Assembly (NCBI RefSeq): GCF_003672135.1
Contig: NC_039507.1
Span: 14,686,278 to 14,750,277 of the forward strand
Direction: 5' to 3'
Origin: Ooceraea biroi
Lineage: Eukaryota; Arthropoda; Insecta; Hymenoptera; Formicidae
DNA length: 64,000 nucleotides
In this document: piece after piece, positions 12,283-23,700 of the stretch
How the letters are laid out: each line of letters opens with the position of its first letter
Position numbering within the stretch: the stretch's first letter is position 1
Translations under genes and position numbers: made by a program
Notes under the pieces: model-generated
What the model was told of the DNA's origin: nothing
Databases searched by the model: none
Seen by the model: only the letters and a program-made list of their open reading frames with translations

Positions 12283-13855
12283 CAGGGTGTCCCCGGTTTT
12301 AACCGACAAACTGCGGGAGTATATTCTACTAGTGGAAATAAGAAAAAATTCTTATATCGAGTTTGCTTAGAAATGCTTTATTACAAAGTTATGAACCAAT
12401 ATTGAAAAGAAATATGAGATAAGTAACAACGGAACATAGTGTAGAATTTGGAAGGTCGAAGATGTTTATGTTACGTGTATTCACATGTATTCATGTTCAC
12501 TATGTTCAAACGATTCAGTATGATTGTTACTTTCACAACAGTAGCTGTTAGATTTCAATCGTCGTGTCAACTAGCAATTACTATCAGAATGCCAAAAGTG
12601 TTTTCAAATGAGGAATACACTGATATTCATTTCGTGTACGGATTCTGTGACGGAAATGCACGAGCTGCCGTACGAGAGTATCAACGTAGATTTCCTAACA
12701 GGAGAGTACCAGATAGTTCTGTGTTTAGTAATACCCATTTGCAATTACGTAATTTGGGTTCATTTCGACCTATAAATGAATATGATGATGTTCGTTCAGC
12801 TCTAAGACACCGACGACGCTCGGAAAGAATCTTAAATCTTTTTGATAATACTCCTACACAAAGTGTTCGACGTGCTTCAGCTCAACTGCAGATATCACGA
12901 AACACTATTTGGAGAACATTGCGTGCTGATGACAGATTCGCATATCATTACACACCTATACAAGAATTACTTCCAATCGATTATCAGAAACGAGTCGAAT
13001 TTTGTAACTGGTATGTGAATGCAGTAGAAAGGGACAATCTTTTCTCATCAATGATATTATGGACAGATGAAGCGACCTTTACAAGACGAGGCATATTCAA
13101 TTCTCATAATAGCCATGTATGGGCTCATAATAATCCACATACTACCAGACAAAGAAACTTTCAACACGAATTTCGATGTAATGTTTGGATGGGTATGCTT
13201 CATGACCTGCTTATTGGTCCGTTCTTTTTACCTGACCGATTGAACGGAGAATCTTTTCGAAGATTCCTATCAAACGATTTACCAATTTTGATGGAAAATG
13301 TGCCACTGCAGTTTCGCCAAAACAGCTGGATACGGTTAGACGGTTGTCCATCGCACTGTGCTAGACAAGTTAGAAACTGGTTAGATGAACATTATGCTCA
13401 TAGGTGGATTGGTCGAGGAGGACCGGTTTTCTGGCCTCCAAGATCGCCCGATTTAACGCCTCTTGATTTTTATTTATGGGCAACTTTAAAAAATAAAGTT
13501 TACAGTACAGAAGTAATCTCGCTTGAAGATTTAAAGCAACGAATTACTAATTCAGTTACTGAGATGCAACCAAATTTTCAGGAATGTCGTACTGTAACAA
13601 ATTCTGTACTACGTCGATGTCTAGCTTGTATCGATGTGCAAGGACAACATTTTGAAATGCGTCACTAAATCATTGCGTAGATAATTTTTATTTTTGTGAA
13701 AAAATCCGTTGTTACTTGTCTCATATTTCTTTTCAATATTGGTTTATAACTTTGTAATAAAGCATTTCTAAGCAAACTCGATATAAGAATTTTTTCTTAT
13801 TTCCACTAGTAGAATATGCTCCCGCAGTTTGTCGGTTAAAACCCGGGACACCCTG
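12283..13855 (+). mobile_element. Full-length DD41D mariner-type transposon
   Basis: A 1573-bp element begins CAGGGTGTCCCCGG and ends CCCGGGACACCCTG, flanked by TA on each side (12281-12282 and 13856-13857), as expected for Tc1/mariner insertions. Terminal inverted repeats are unusually long, about 151 bp (12283-12433 and 13705-13855), and nearly identical. The body carries one intact transposase. Two internally deleted relatives in the window (32145-32903 and 47398-48490) share the same termini. The close match of the two inverted repeats and the intact ORF suggest recent insertion. Confidence 0.92.
12589..13668 (+). CDS. Mariner-superfamily transposase, DD41D, intact
   Basis: This is a cut-and-paste DNA transposase, expected to act in the nucleus on the element's own inverted repeats. 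I start it at ATG 12589 (MPKVFSNEEY), giving 359 aa. An in-frame ATG at 12448 would add 47 aa, but that extension is not collinear with the related copies because of a 1-bp difference near 12541. Residues 1-120 form an N-terminal region with predicted helix-turn-helix character, containing GFCDGNARAAV and a second HTH-like part (SVRRASAQLQISRNTIWRTL). Catalytic aspartates are D160 in LWTDEATF, D251 in RLDGCPSH and D293 in TPLDFYLW. There are 41 residues between the second and third, which makes it DD41D and not the classical mariner DD34D. That spacing is known from the rosa/Crmar2-like group. I see no stop or frameshift. Sequence alone cannot show that it is active. Confidence 0.9.
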   Translation: MPKVFSNEEYTDIHFVYGFCDGNARAAVREYQRRFPNRRVPDSSVFSNTHLQLRNLGSFRPINEYDDVRSALRHRRRSERILNLFDNTPTQSVRRASAQLQISRNTIWRTLRADDRFAYHYTPIQELLPIDYQKRVEFCNWYVNAVERDNLFSSMILWTDEATFTRRGIFNSHNSHVWAHNNPHTTRQRNFQHEFRCNVWMGMLHDLLIGPFFLPDRLNGESFRRFLSNDLPILMENVPLQFRQNSWIRLDGCPSHCARQVRNWLDEHYAHRWIGRGGPVFWPPRSPDLTPLDFYLWATLKNKVYSTEVISLEDLKQRITNSVTEMQPNFQECRTVTNSVLRRCLACIDVQGQHFEMRH

Positions 13856-13857
13856 TA

Positions 13858-16800
13858 TAAGTAGGATTACGTGGCGAAAGACCGCGGTTAGCATCGCCGA
13901 TTAAAAGAGCGTGTTAATACACAAGATGATCGCAAACGCGTACGGTGTATCGGCTTGCAAGCGGAGCTGTTGGGACAAATGTTGCGGTGAAACATTCCCC
14001 GTTCGATAACCAAATAGGTTGTAGCGTTGCATGGCACAAGGATTACGCGATCGTTGAGCACGTGATCCAACAGCGTTTATAGTTTTGCAAGGTTTTTCGA
14101 AATCGTTTTTCGAGATATTGACACTTGCCTTGACTGAGCGGCTTTTGCACACGGATGAAATAAAGTTAGCGCCGATTGCTTTAACGTCGATTAATTTAAT
14201 CTACGTTCTAATCCGAGCTTAGCTAATTATTAGTTAGCTCTTTTCGGTGTTGCAGACAAAAGAGAAGACATAAAAAGTAATTTAAATTGACCTTACGGGT
14301 AAAGTTTAATTACGAAGTTAATCGAACCGACCATTACCTAAATGGGGTCCTTATATCTCTATAGGTATAACAGAAAAGTTACCAGTCCTCTTGTTACAGT
14401 AAACTAATTTCAGTAACTTTGGTTAGCTTTTCGATAAGACGTTGGACAAGTGGAAATATTGGAAGAACCAGTGGAGAAAGTATGAGCAAAGAATAATGCA
14501 CTTACCAAGTTTTACGAAGTATTTATAACATATTGCACGCGTCGTTAAGTTCAGTTCATGGAAGCTCTCGGTGATGTAACTTGTGCCTGATAAAGAAAAT
14601 CAGTGAGACAAACGGTACTTTTACGACAGGATTGAGCAAGGATTAATAGAAAAATGACGACGTAAAAAAAGATGGGTAATTGGCAGCGAGAGGGCGGTGG
14701 GTGGAAGGAAGAAACTTACGGACGTACTAGGGTGTATGTTGCAAAAAGGCTCGTGAAATTTATACGGTCGGGCTATGAATCGTGCCGTGAAAACCTTATC
14801 AAAAGTTCGCGGCAGAAGGCAGGTTTAAGAGTGCATGCGCGCGTTCCTCCTCGATCGGATCCGCGCCGCGCCTGTAATTCGATACGGGCCACAAAAGGGA
14901 ATTCGCGATCCGACCCGGCTGCTACTTCCGGTAAACGAATTCGTCAATGAAGCGAAAAGAGATATTACGCGCCGCGCTGTAAGGCAATCGGAGAGATCCG
15001 CCGCCGTCCTCCGGGACCGAGGGTCGAAGGAAACTCACCCCCGCGCGTACTCCCGGCGACGGACACGGAATACGCGATGCGATTCTCCCCTCGCGCCGAA
15101 TTCATCCCGCCGCGAAGAAAACATTCCGGAAACTGAAAATTTCGCTACCGTCGAAACGCGGTTGATTGCTGTGTGTACGGCGAGCTTCCTGTAGAGCCGA
15201 AGAACGCGAGGATTGCGATGATTGTGGATTGGACCTGGCTTGTGCCGAATACGCGAATACACGGCTAATCTGGCTTGCGTGCTATCGACAATTACACACG
15301 TCAACGATCGAAATTGTAAAATTGATTTCTAATGACGACGCAATGATTGAAGATTACTGCGCAAATTATTAATCGGGCTAATTGGGACCAATTGCAGATG
15401 GATATATCCCCATGATTTCATTTCGACTGAAGGATCGACTATCAATTTACATGCATCGAAACGTCGGACGATTACGAAAGATCGATGAGAGGATCGCACT
15501 GACGAAATAATATTCACACAATGATTTGCCAATCTTAGAAGCATAAAGGAGGGTGGAAGAATGACGCACTATTTTTGTATCCAGCGTAACGATTGAGAAC
15601 GGGTATAGGGCGTCTCTCCGGTCGAGACGTTACCATCGCCGATCGACATCTCGGTTTCCTCCTCTCCTCTTTCTCGAACCCGCGGGTGCGACTCCTCTCC
15701 ATTACGAGATTGTTGTTAACGTATTCCGGACGCGTCCACGTCATTTGGTAAAGTTCCAATCTTCGCGTCCTATTGTCGTCGTTCGCGCAGACAGTGGCAA
15801 TTACCGGCCAATTAAGCCACCTCTCCGTCCTTCGGGTTCCCCATTCTGTACCGTTTCCCCTTGCTCCGCCATCACCCTCGACTCTCGTTCTTCCGCAGCC
15901 CGACGCCCTTCCCGCCGTCATCCGCCGAACTGACTCTCACCTCTCGACCTCCACTATTTCCGGCATCCGACGTGCGCCAGATAGCGTGAGGTGGAGAACA
16001 CGGCGCAAAGGGAGAAAAACAGAGAGAGAGAGGGTGAAGAACGCGCGTATCGGGGCGGAGAAAAGAGGGTGGAAAGAAGGTGCTAACCCGACGTCGCGCC
16101 GCCACCCTCGTCTCTATAATTTCATTTGTGCGCGGCGATCGGCAGTTGCGGCGCGGCGTGATTCGAACATCGCGAAATAGGTATTTGCGCCCGTCTAGCC
16201 TGGCCCGAGAACGTGACCTTTGATTTCCTGCCGGCATTGAATAGGCGAGATGGCCGCTCGGGAAATAATCCGCCGAGCCGCACAATCGCAGGGTGTATCA
16301 CATCGTGTATCGCGATCTCTTTAAGAACACTTTTCCATCGTTCGGCGTTGATTTCCAGTCGTGGAAAAACGCGACGTTACATGTTTCCGTGCGTCGTCGC
16401 CTGCGAGCGTTTTATTCTCGGTTTTATTTTTCGACCAGAAGAAGAAAATGATATATGTTGGCAGATGAAGTCGCGGTTGCGTACATTAATATACGTCAGG
16501 TCCAAGCGCATCTCGAGATGCGAGAGCGGATGAAAATGTGAGCAAGAGCAAAAGTAAGATTTACTTCACTTCGAGATGATAATTCTTTAGGCGTATGTAT
16601 ACCTATACACAGCGCAATTAAGAGAGCTTTTTCAAAATAAACGCGAAAGTACGCAGAGCGGCAGTATATTAATTAAGTTAGAGGAAGAAAGCGATGGTTA
16701 AATAAACGTGAGTTTCCGTTATTTATTTTTGTTAATGATCTTTATATTTGTTAATGATCTTTATAAGTTAGAGTTAGAGGAAGAAAGCGATGAGATTAAA

Positions 16801-18239
16801 TAAACGTGAGTTTCCGTATAATTTATTTTTGTTAATAATCTTTATATTAACTGAGAAATTATTAGTTTAATTATTATTACTATTGTATTGATATATGTAC
16901 GACAAAAAGAAGATAATGATCACATTAATTTAGATCGTGTCCGCCAAACACTGCACCAGCAGACAAAGGCTGCACTCTGCTGTAGTTGCATTTTTTAGTA
17001 ACATGAAAAGCTCGCTCGGAGGCTAACGCGTCGCGACCTTTGATCTTGCGGCGACGTCGAACGGGGTTCGTCAACGTCGAGCTGTCAGTTTGGCAAGAAA
17101 AACAATCCGTTATGGACCGTGAGGGGGTTATTACGAGCGGAGAGCTCCGGGGCAGAGCGGGGCGAGCCACGTAAAAGGCGTCCTCATAGATTAATGCATT
17201 TTTTATGGAAGAGCGGCTTCGAGGTTTACGTTACAATGGTCATTTCTCCTCTGTCTTAATGGACAAAATCAATCTTCCCCATACCGACCCGGAGGATTAC
17301 GAGCTTTATTTATTTTCGAGATTGCGAGGGCTCTTCCAGTCTTTTCATTTCCATGACTCGGAGAAATCTGTCGTCCGCTTTTAAATTTGCAAGGTCGTGA
17401 TATGAATGTCGATCGATGATTTATCCGATAATCAGATTGAAAATGTTACTGATAATAATATAATAAAAAATATCAAATTAAATATACTTGGATATACCAC
17501 GCGTGCGAATATTATAATAATCCTGTTTGCGTTGAGATTTTCAAAATTTGATCCACGAGCTTGCGCTGGGGAGCCGTGATAAATTTTTCAATCGAGCCGA
17601 AACTTCGCCCGTAATTAACTTCACGTTTGAGCGCTCGCGAAAAAGGTCCCGTAAAATTTATTTCGCCGGTTCGTTAAATGTTTTCGCTTAGGGAGAACTC
17701 GGAAGCGAGCATACCGCGCGAAAAAAGGCAGTCGACGGGATGTCGTAAAGTGGCGACTTGACTTGGAGCAAAACGAGAAAGGCTCCCTCGATTCTTGCAA
17801 TATCGTTCGGAGAATATCCGACCGACAGAGCTTGAAAAGGACGGATGAAAACCGGAGTTTCTCTCTTCCCGGACGAGCGGAAGGATACGGCGGCGCTGTA
17901 AAAAGTTGGACGAGGTCGAGAAGACGTAGTAAGCCCGACGAGGCTTCATCGTTTAACGAAACCACGGGCAGACGGCTTCGAAAAGGGAGGGAACGAAGTA
18001 ACGCGGAAGCGAACAGTTGGCTTTCCTTTTTTTGCGGAAGAAACAGCGCAGCTCCCTAATCAAGAACTTTAATGATGCGTCGAAAAAGATACCGCTTTTA
18101 CGATCGACATCGGTATACACACATTAATGACCGTCTCGCAATCGTCTCCGGGATACTTCACTATAATGAAGTGCATTAAATTTGCATTGAATTTTTCGTC
18201 AACTTCATTTCATCAGTGATTATTAGAATTATTAACTAT
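13858..18239. other. Non-coding stretch, no supported gene
   Basis: No recognisable protein domain. CpG-rich blocks lie at about 14830-16200 and 17560-18050. An imperfect tandem duplication with a period near 96 bp occurs at about 16677-16850, with GTTAGAGGAAGAAAGCGATG starting both units. Open frames such as 15773-16180 and 15872-16285 overlap on opposite strands and are arginine- and serine-rich. Confidence 0.5.
16677..16850. repeat. Imperfect tandem duplication, about 96-bp period
   Basis: The units start at about 16677 and 16773. Each contains GTTAGAGGAAGAAAGCGATG, then TTAAATAAACGTGAGTTTCC, then TTTATTTTTGTTAAT. Between them is a short extra copy of the tail string TTGTTAATGATCTTTATA. 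This is simple local duplication with no coding content. Confidence 0.7.
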
Positions 18240-18557
18240 GTAATCCGGGTCGCGTCTAGACTATGGCGATGAATTAAACACATACGTATGACAACACGGC
18301 ATAGCTTGTCATATATTAATTTTACAGGATTGGAATCTTTAGAAAACAAAGAAGAAAATTCTCCAAAACATCGCTACATTGACTTATTAAGGTCTGTTTT
18401 TTATTCCTGCATTGCTGTACTGGTGCAATAAATTAGAGCGAGAAAAAAATATACTCGTCTCACTTTTTAACGTATTGCAGTTCAGCAGTGCAGGAATAAA
18501 AAACAGACCTATCATCATTTCAGTTATTGTCACCATTTAGATGCGACCCGGATTATC
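18240..18557. repeat. Nested inverted repeats (MITE within MITE)
   Basis: Outer arms at about 18240-18266 and 18533-18557 share TAATCCGGGTCGC(G/A)TCTA in inverted orientation. Inside them, arms at 18390-18422 and 18478-18510 are inverted copies about 33 bp long with a few mismatches, starting AGGTCTGTTTTTTATTCCTG. The inner pair encloses only 55 bp. The pattern suggests a short foldback element inserted in another. No clean target duplication was found for either. The Penelope-like coding sequence begins immediately downstream. Confidence 0.6.
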
Positions 18558-18638
18558 TACTTAATGACCTAATACAATACTTAAAGATATACTTAGATTT
18601 AATGTTGCAAGAAGTTTCTAAGGAACAATGATGAGTTG

Positions 18639-20300
18639 ATGGTTACTAGGGCTGATAAAGGTCAAGTCACAGTAATTATGAATAGGGATGTATATATTAA
18701 TCAAATGGTGAAAATGCTTGCAGATAATGCTACTTATAAGAAGCTAGATAAAGACCCGATTAAAAAATTAACAACAAAGGTTAATGACCTTGTGAAATCG
18801 TGGCGTGATAATGAGATTATTAGTGATTTGTCTTATAAATATTTGCGGTGTTCAGATGGTAATTTGCCTAGGTGTTATGGTTTACCTAAAATTCACAAGC
18901 CCGGTTTTCCTCTGCGTATCATCGTTTCAACTATTGATAGCCCACTTTATGATATTGCTTGTTTTTTCAACAAAATATTACAGGATTCAGTTCCGACACC
19001 TAGGTCTAGAATAAAAGATAGCTGGACTTTTGTTAGGAAGGTTAGTGGTATAGTTATTGGTCGGAATGAATTACCTGTCTCTTTGGACGTCACGTCATTG
19101 TTTACCAATATTCAAATCGAGCTTGTTAAAAAAGCCATAGAAAATAGATGGCAATGGATACAACCTGTAGTTAAATTTAGTCTTCCTCAGTTTTTATATG
19201 CAATCGAACTCATTCTTACTTCGACTAGTTTTAGATTTAATGAACAAATATATGAACAAATGTTCGGTAGCCCTATGGATTCACCCTTGTCACCCATTTT
19301 ATCTGATATTGTCCTTGATGATTTGGAAACTTCTTGCATTAATGAGCTGGATTTTAATATTGTGACTTATTTTAGATATGTGGATGATATATTTACAATA
19401 ATCCCCAATGACAAGATACATGACGTACTTACAATTTTTAATAGTTATCATCCTAGACTGCAGTTTATTTATGAAGTTGAAACTAGTAATTCTATAAATT
19501 TTTTGGATACCACTGTAATAAATGTGAATGGAAAACTAATAACAAATTGGTACTGTAAGCCGACTTTTTCCGGTCGATACATTAATTTTTTCTCGAATCA
19601 CCCATATAATTACAAAATAAGTACAATAACCAGTCTTGGGGATCGCGCTATCTTGCTGTCTGATGAGAGATTTCATGCATCGAATATTGATTTAGTTTAC
19701 GATATTTTACTTAATAACTGTTACTCTCTGAATTGTATTAAGACACAAATTAATAAGAGACTTAGACACATTAAATACCGTAAAGCCACTAGTGATGACA
19801 GTGATGGTAATAGAATGAGGAAGATTTATTTAACTTTACCCTACATCAAAAATTTTAGTGACAATATGAGTAGGTTTTTAAGGAATCGTGGGTTTGATGT
19901 GTTGTTTACTATTCCTAAAAGACTTAGTTGCCTTATAAAAACAGGTAAAAACAGACTCATTAATGAACAACGAAAAATTGTGGTTTATGAGATTAATTGT
20001 CGTGATTGTGATGCGTGTTATATTGGTCAAACCAAGCGTCAGTTGAGCACAAGAATAAAAGAACACAGGGCTGATGTTAGGAAGAGTGCTGGGTGTCGCT
20101 CGGTAGTTAGTGAACATAGACTTAACAATAATCATGATATGGATTGGGAAAGTGTAAGAGTTTTATATCATGAGGCACTCAGAAGAAAACGTGAGATCTC
20201 TGAAATGTTCTTCATAAAGAAGAACAATAAGTGTATAAATAAGCAGAGTGACACGGAGGACCTTCCTGACATATATTATAATTTGATACGGAACACGTAA
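18639..20300 (+). CDS. Penelope-like reverse transcriptase / GIY-YIG endonuclease, N-truncated
   Basis: The open frame runs without a stop from 18603, and the first ATG is at 18639, giving 553 aa. RT motifs in order (18639 start) are LPKIHK near residue 82, DVTSLFTNI near 150, GSPMDSPLSP near 210 and the catalytic box YVDD near 247. The C-terminal endonuclease shows the GIY-YIG pattern around 448-476: VVYEINC, then CYIGQT, then R..EH with the catalytic arginine, and an acidic residue near 522 before FFIKKNNKCINKQ. In this family the endonuclease is thought to nick target DNA and the RT to copy the element RNA onto the exposed end. Intact Penelope proteins have a longer N-terminus; here it is lost through truncation and a 1-bp frameshift near 18617. 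RT and endonuclease are otherwise open, so the copy looks fairly young, but it is probably not autonomous. Confidence 0.85.
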   Translation: MVTRADKGQVTVIMNRDVYINQMVKMLADNATYKKLDKDPIKKLTTKVNDLVKSWRDNEIISDLSYKYLRCSDGNLPRCYGLPKIHKPGFPLRIIVSTIDSPLYDIACFFNKILQDSVPTPRSRIKDSWTFVRKVSGIVIGRNELPVSLDVTSLFTNIQIELVKKAIENRWQWIQPVVKFSLPQFLYAIELILTSTSFRFNEQIYEQMFGSPMDSPLSPILSDIVLDDLETSCINELDFNIVTYFRYVDDIFTIIPNDKIHDVLTIFNSYHPRLQFIYEVETSNSINFLDTTVINVNGKLITNWYCKPTFSGRYINFFSNHPYNYKISTITSLGDRAILLSDERFHASNIDLVYDILLNNCYSLNCIKTQINKRLRHIKYRKATSDDSDGNRMRKIYLTLPYIKNFSDNMSRFLRNRGFDVLFTIPKRLSCLIKTGKNRLINEQRKIVVYEINCRDCDACYIGQTKRQLSTRIKEHRADVRKSAGCRSVVSEHRLNNNHDMDWESVRVLYHEALRRKREISEMFFIKKNNKCINKQSDTEDLPDIYYNLIRNT

Positions 20301-20645
20301 ATATTTGCGTTTCTAGCCTATATTAGTCGTCGATCCTCGCTTGTTGTGTAGTCAGAGTTTGTGCGGTACACAGTGCGGTACTGGTGTGATTTATATTCTT
20401 GTTTAATTTTTATTGACACCTTGTTCCGTACTTTAATATTTTAATGTACCTGACAAGATTTGGTGGAAAAAATCTTTTGTTCACTATGTATTGACCTCTT
20501 CATGTAAGTAATTTAGATCATTGTTTTATGGTTTCAATGTATACATCGTTGACCGATTATATTTAATGTGATTTCAGTTGATATTTAAATAGTTGCCGTC
20601 ACAATTGTTGCGTATTGAGTGGGGAGTTATGTACTGTATTCGCAC

Positions 20646-20675
20646 TTGATAAGGACCACGATTGATGGCCGAAAC
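20646..20675 (+). other. Degenerate hammerhead-like core in Penelope 3' region
   Basis: TTGATAA (20646-20652) is followed by GGACCA...TGGCC, able to pair around a short loop, then GAAAC (20671-20675). This has the layout of the hammerhead core (CUGANGA, stem II, GAAA) reported for Penelope-like elements. Two conserved positions of the first box differ (C3 to U and G8 to A), so catalysis would not be expected. Confidence 0.35.
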
Positions 20676-20735
20676 GCCATGTTTTTCTAATAAACTGCCA
20701 GAATAGTCGACAAAAAATTTTTTGGTTTCATTTTG

Positions 20736-23700
20736 ATTACACCAATCACTGGCGAAGATAAGGAGTTATATTCTTAGATTTAATACTTCGAGATACTTCG
20801 AGTCACCTGTTGCAGAGCTTTTCTAGCGTAATGTAATGTTGTATCTTATTGCAGCAACCTCGTTTTCCGATATTCCGAAATAGATGACAAGCAGTTGGTT
20901 TTTATTCACGAAAGCAATTGCGGACGTCAGATCCGCAATCCATTTTACCATCGCATGTCGATGCAATAGTCCGCCAGTCATTTCGCGATTCGTGAATCCG
21001 CCGCTCGTCCGCAATCACTCCGGTAATACCTGATTTTGCGAGCAGATTGATTGCCTGCCTTACGCAGCAGCGTGTACACGTTTGCCTGGATCCCGCGGTT
21101 GGTTCTCCGTCTTCGGTGAAATCGCGCGCTCTCGCGGTCCGATCGATCCGATCGATCAATCGCGATGGACGCATAATTAACAGCAGCTGGACCAGCAATA
21201 CGCGAGCGTAAATCCATCGACATGAACTGACATGATCCGATCGAACCTGATATCTGATGAAATGCGTGCTGAGTCGGCGAAACCGCTTACGCGCGTTTTG
21301 CACGGCGGATCACCACACTGATCTACCTAATGAGACCGAAGAAAAAAGGCGCGCGATAGCACCTTGATGCATTTACGACGGAGTCACGATTAATTCGAGG
21401 ATTTGCGTGCACGCGCCCGGCACGTCTATTATCACTTACAGGGATCGCGGAGGACCGTTTGCGCCGCGCGATCGCCGTCACGATAGCGTTACGATGTGTT
21501 TAAAGCCGTGGCCTTTAATCCACACTGCATACAACGTGAGCGTGACCACGAGATACGCGATGATAATCGGGCATATTAATTCAAATGGAAATTTATCGAT
21601 AAGTGGAGATCTCATGCCCGCGGTTTACATTTTGTGAAATTGTTTCGTAAATTATCAAGTGGACGCTTGATGGACTCTTGATCTTATGGGTCATTAACTC
21701 TCCTCCTCCTCGCTCGCGCTCGACGTTGGAAATCACTGGCATATTGAAATTTAGCGTTGTTGCAGCATTATGTGATGCGTTATGGATGGCACGAAATTCA
21801 GAGGTCAAAGGTTTGTTATCAAATGCAAATAACGGCGGTTCCGTCGTTTAAATCATTCCGGATGTGGAAAACGCGTGTCGGACGCGTGTATCGCTGTACG
21901 CCGTATAATTGGTATTGACTAATTCGTCATCGAGATAACGTTACGAGATCGCAAGCGGATAAAATCCGCGCGAATCCCTTCTCTCTCTCTCTCTCTCTCT
22001 TTGTCTTTCTCTACTTATCGCGATGAATTTCAAATGTTTATGCTAATTGCGTGCAACCGCCCGACGGCAAGTGAAAAAGTGGGCGCTTTTAATTAATTTC
22101 GCCTTGCAGGCACGGCGATGGCTTCTTTTTTGTCCTTACGTTGCCGGAGCGTCCGATAAAAGCGCGTAACGTATATATCAATGTACTCTTCGCCGATGTC
22201 CCCGTATATAGAGACCGTAAGTTATCTCAGTTAATTATCTCGAAATTGAATTTCCGCGGGTCGTTGGAATTTCCAGGAATTTATTATACGCTCTTCCCTC
22301 CGACTCGACCCCCGATGCGTCTTTCTTTTTCTCTTTTCCATCCCCCACCGTGAGAAATAAGAGGATGAGAAAGAACGCGGACGCACCGGTGTGCCTTTAT
22401 CATAATTTCGTGCGTTGCGGATTTTTGCAAACCCGTAGTCGTAAATTACGTTGAGTAACGACCGGTTATCGCCCGGCGCGATCCTAACTCCGCTCACGTA
22501 TACCGGCCACGATAGACGAGACATACACCCCTCCCCTCCCCCCGTAACTGGGTACAATAGAAATAGGGGGAGGTGATTTATCCCAGGCTCCCGCGTCGCC
22601 GTCTAATGGGAGCATGAAGACAAAGTTTGCGAGCTCACCGCACTTCACGAAGTCATCGAGCCTGAAAAGAGGAACGTACGGCGGGACCCGCACAGCGCGC
22701 TCGCACTTCCACCCCTTCTCTTTTAACCGGGGGTCTGCAACCCCCGCCCTGTCGCCTAACTAAAACTTTTCAAGCCATCCGACGTTTCAATGGGCGAGCG
22801 ATCGCGGACGGAAATACGTAAATATCCCCGCGACTCCGCGTATCGCGCGCCTTCCGCGCTCACTCTTAATTCCATTGTGCGAAAAGTTGTCCGAGTTGTT
22901 GAGATTAGGACCGCTCGGTGACGAAACGTTCGGGCTGAAAGCGCCGGGAACGATATTCATTAACGAGAATTTATTGGCTTCCGCGTGCTTCCTCGTCTAT
23001 TAAAGATTAACTGATGCAAAAAGTCGAAATTTCTTAATCTACATTGTTTAAATTCATATTAAATGTTAATTTTTTATAGGAAATTTATTTTCTAATCTGC
23101 TTTTTTTTATCTGGCGAGAGTTTGCTGAATTTAACGGTGCGGTCATAATCAGAGGTAGAGAGAGAGAGTTGATTCACGCAAATCACGGCGATTCGTTCTC
23201 AATGGTGGATGTGTAAAGGTCACTGCTTTTGCTCGACAACGTGATCCCACAGGGATGGTCGCTTTTGAGAAGACTCGCTCATCGGGGAGCGAGTTCCACT
23301 AGACTCCCCAAATGAGGCTTAATGAGCCACTGGCGAGACATCGCCCTCTAATATTTTATCGTCTGCACTAATTATCGTGAACATTGCGCGTTGATCTATG
23401 TGTGGGTTCGCTGAGAAATTCTCGAATCGTCCGCGAGTCTCCGTAATGGAGAAATGTCACCCCTTTTCCATTGCAGAAGCGCACATGGCGCCTTGAATGT
23501 CGAATTTCTCTTGTAATGTTATCAGCACTATTGAAATGATAATCATGTTACGTGCGATACGCACAAAAAGTTATAAAATATCGAATTGTCCAACGTATAC
23601 AATATATAATTTTCGATTTTTCAGGCCTAAATCGAGTGAATTCAGCTTCTCTGAATACAACAGTTTCATCTGACATGTCATTACTTGCATTATTTGGAAA

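Larger units (their letters stand above)
18560..20720 (+). mobile_element. 5'-truncated Penelope-like retroelement
   Basis: The coding region has the Penelope order of reverse transcriptase followed by GIY-YIG endonuclease. About 420 bp of 3' non-coding DNA follows, with AATAAA-type signal near 20690. The 5' end is incomplete: in-frame Penelope-like residues preceding the open frame can be read from about 18570 in another frame and join it by a 1-bp frameshift near 18617, while further upstream is the unrelated inverted-repeat block. The exact 3' limit is not determined; I place it after the GTCGAC and A-rich/T-rich junction near 20715. Confidence 0.75.

Noticed and set aside
12448..12588. 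N-terminal 47-residue extension of the DD41D transposase
   Set aside because: It is not collinear with the related copies, and MPKVF is the better-supported start.
15773..16285. Overlapping 135-137 residue frames on opposite strands
   Set aside because: Both are CpG-rich composition artefacts with no recognisable domain.
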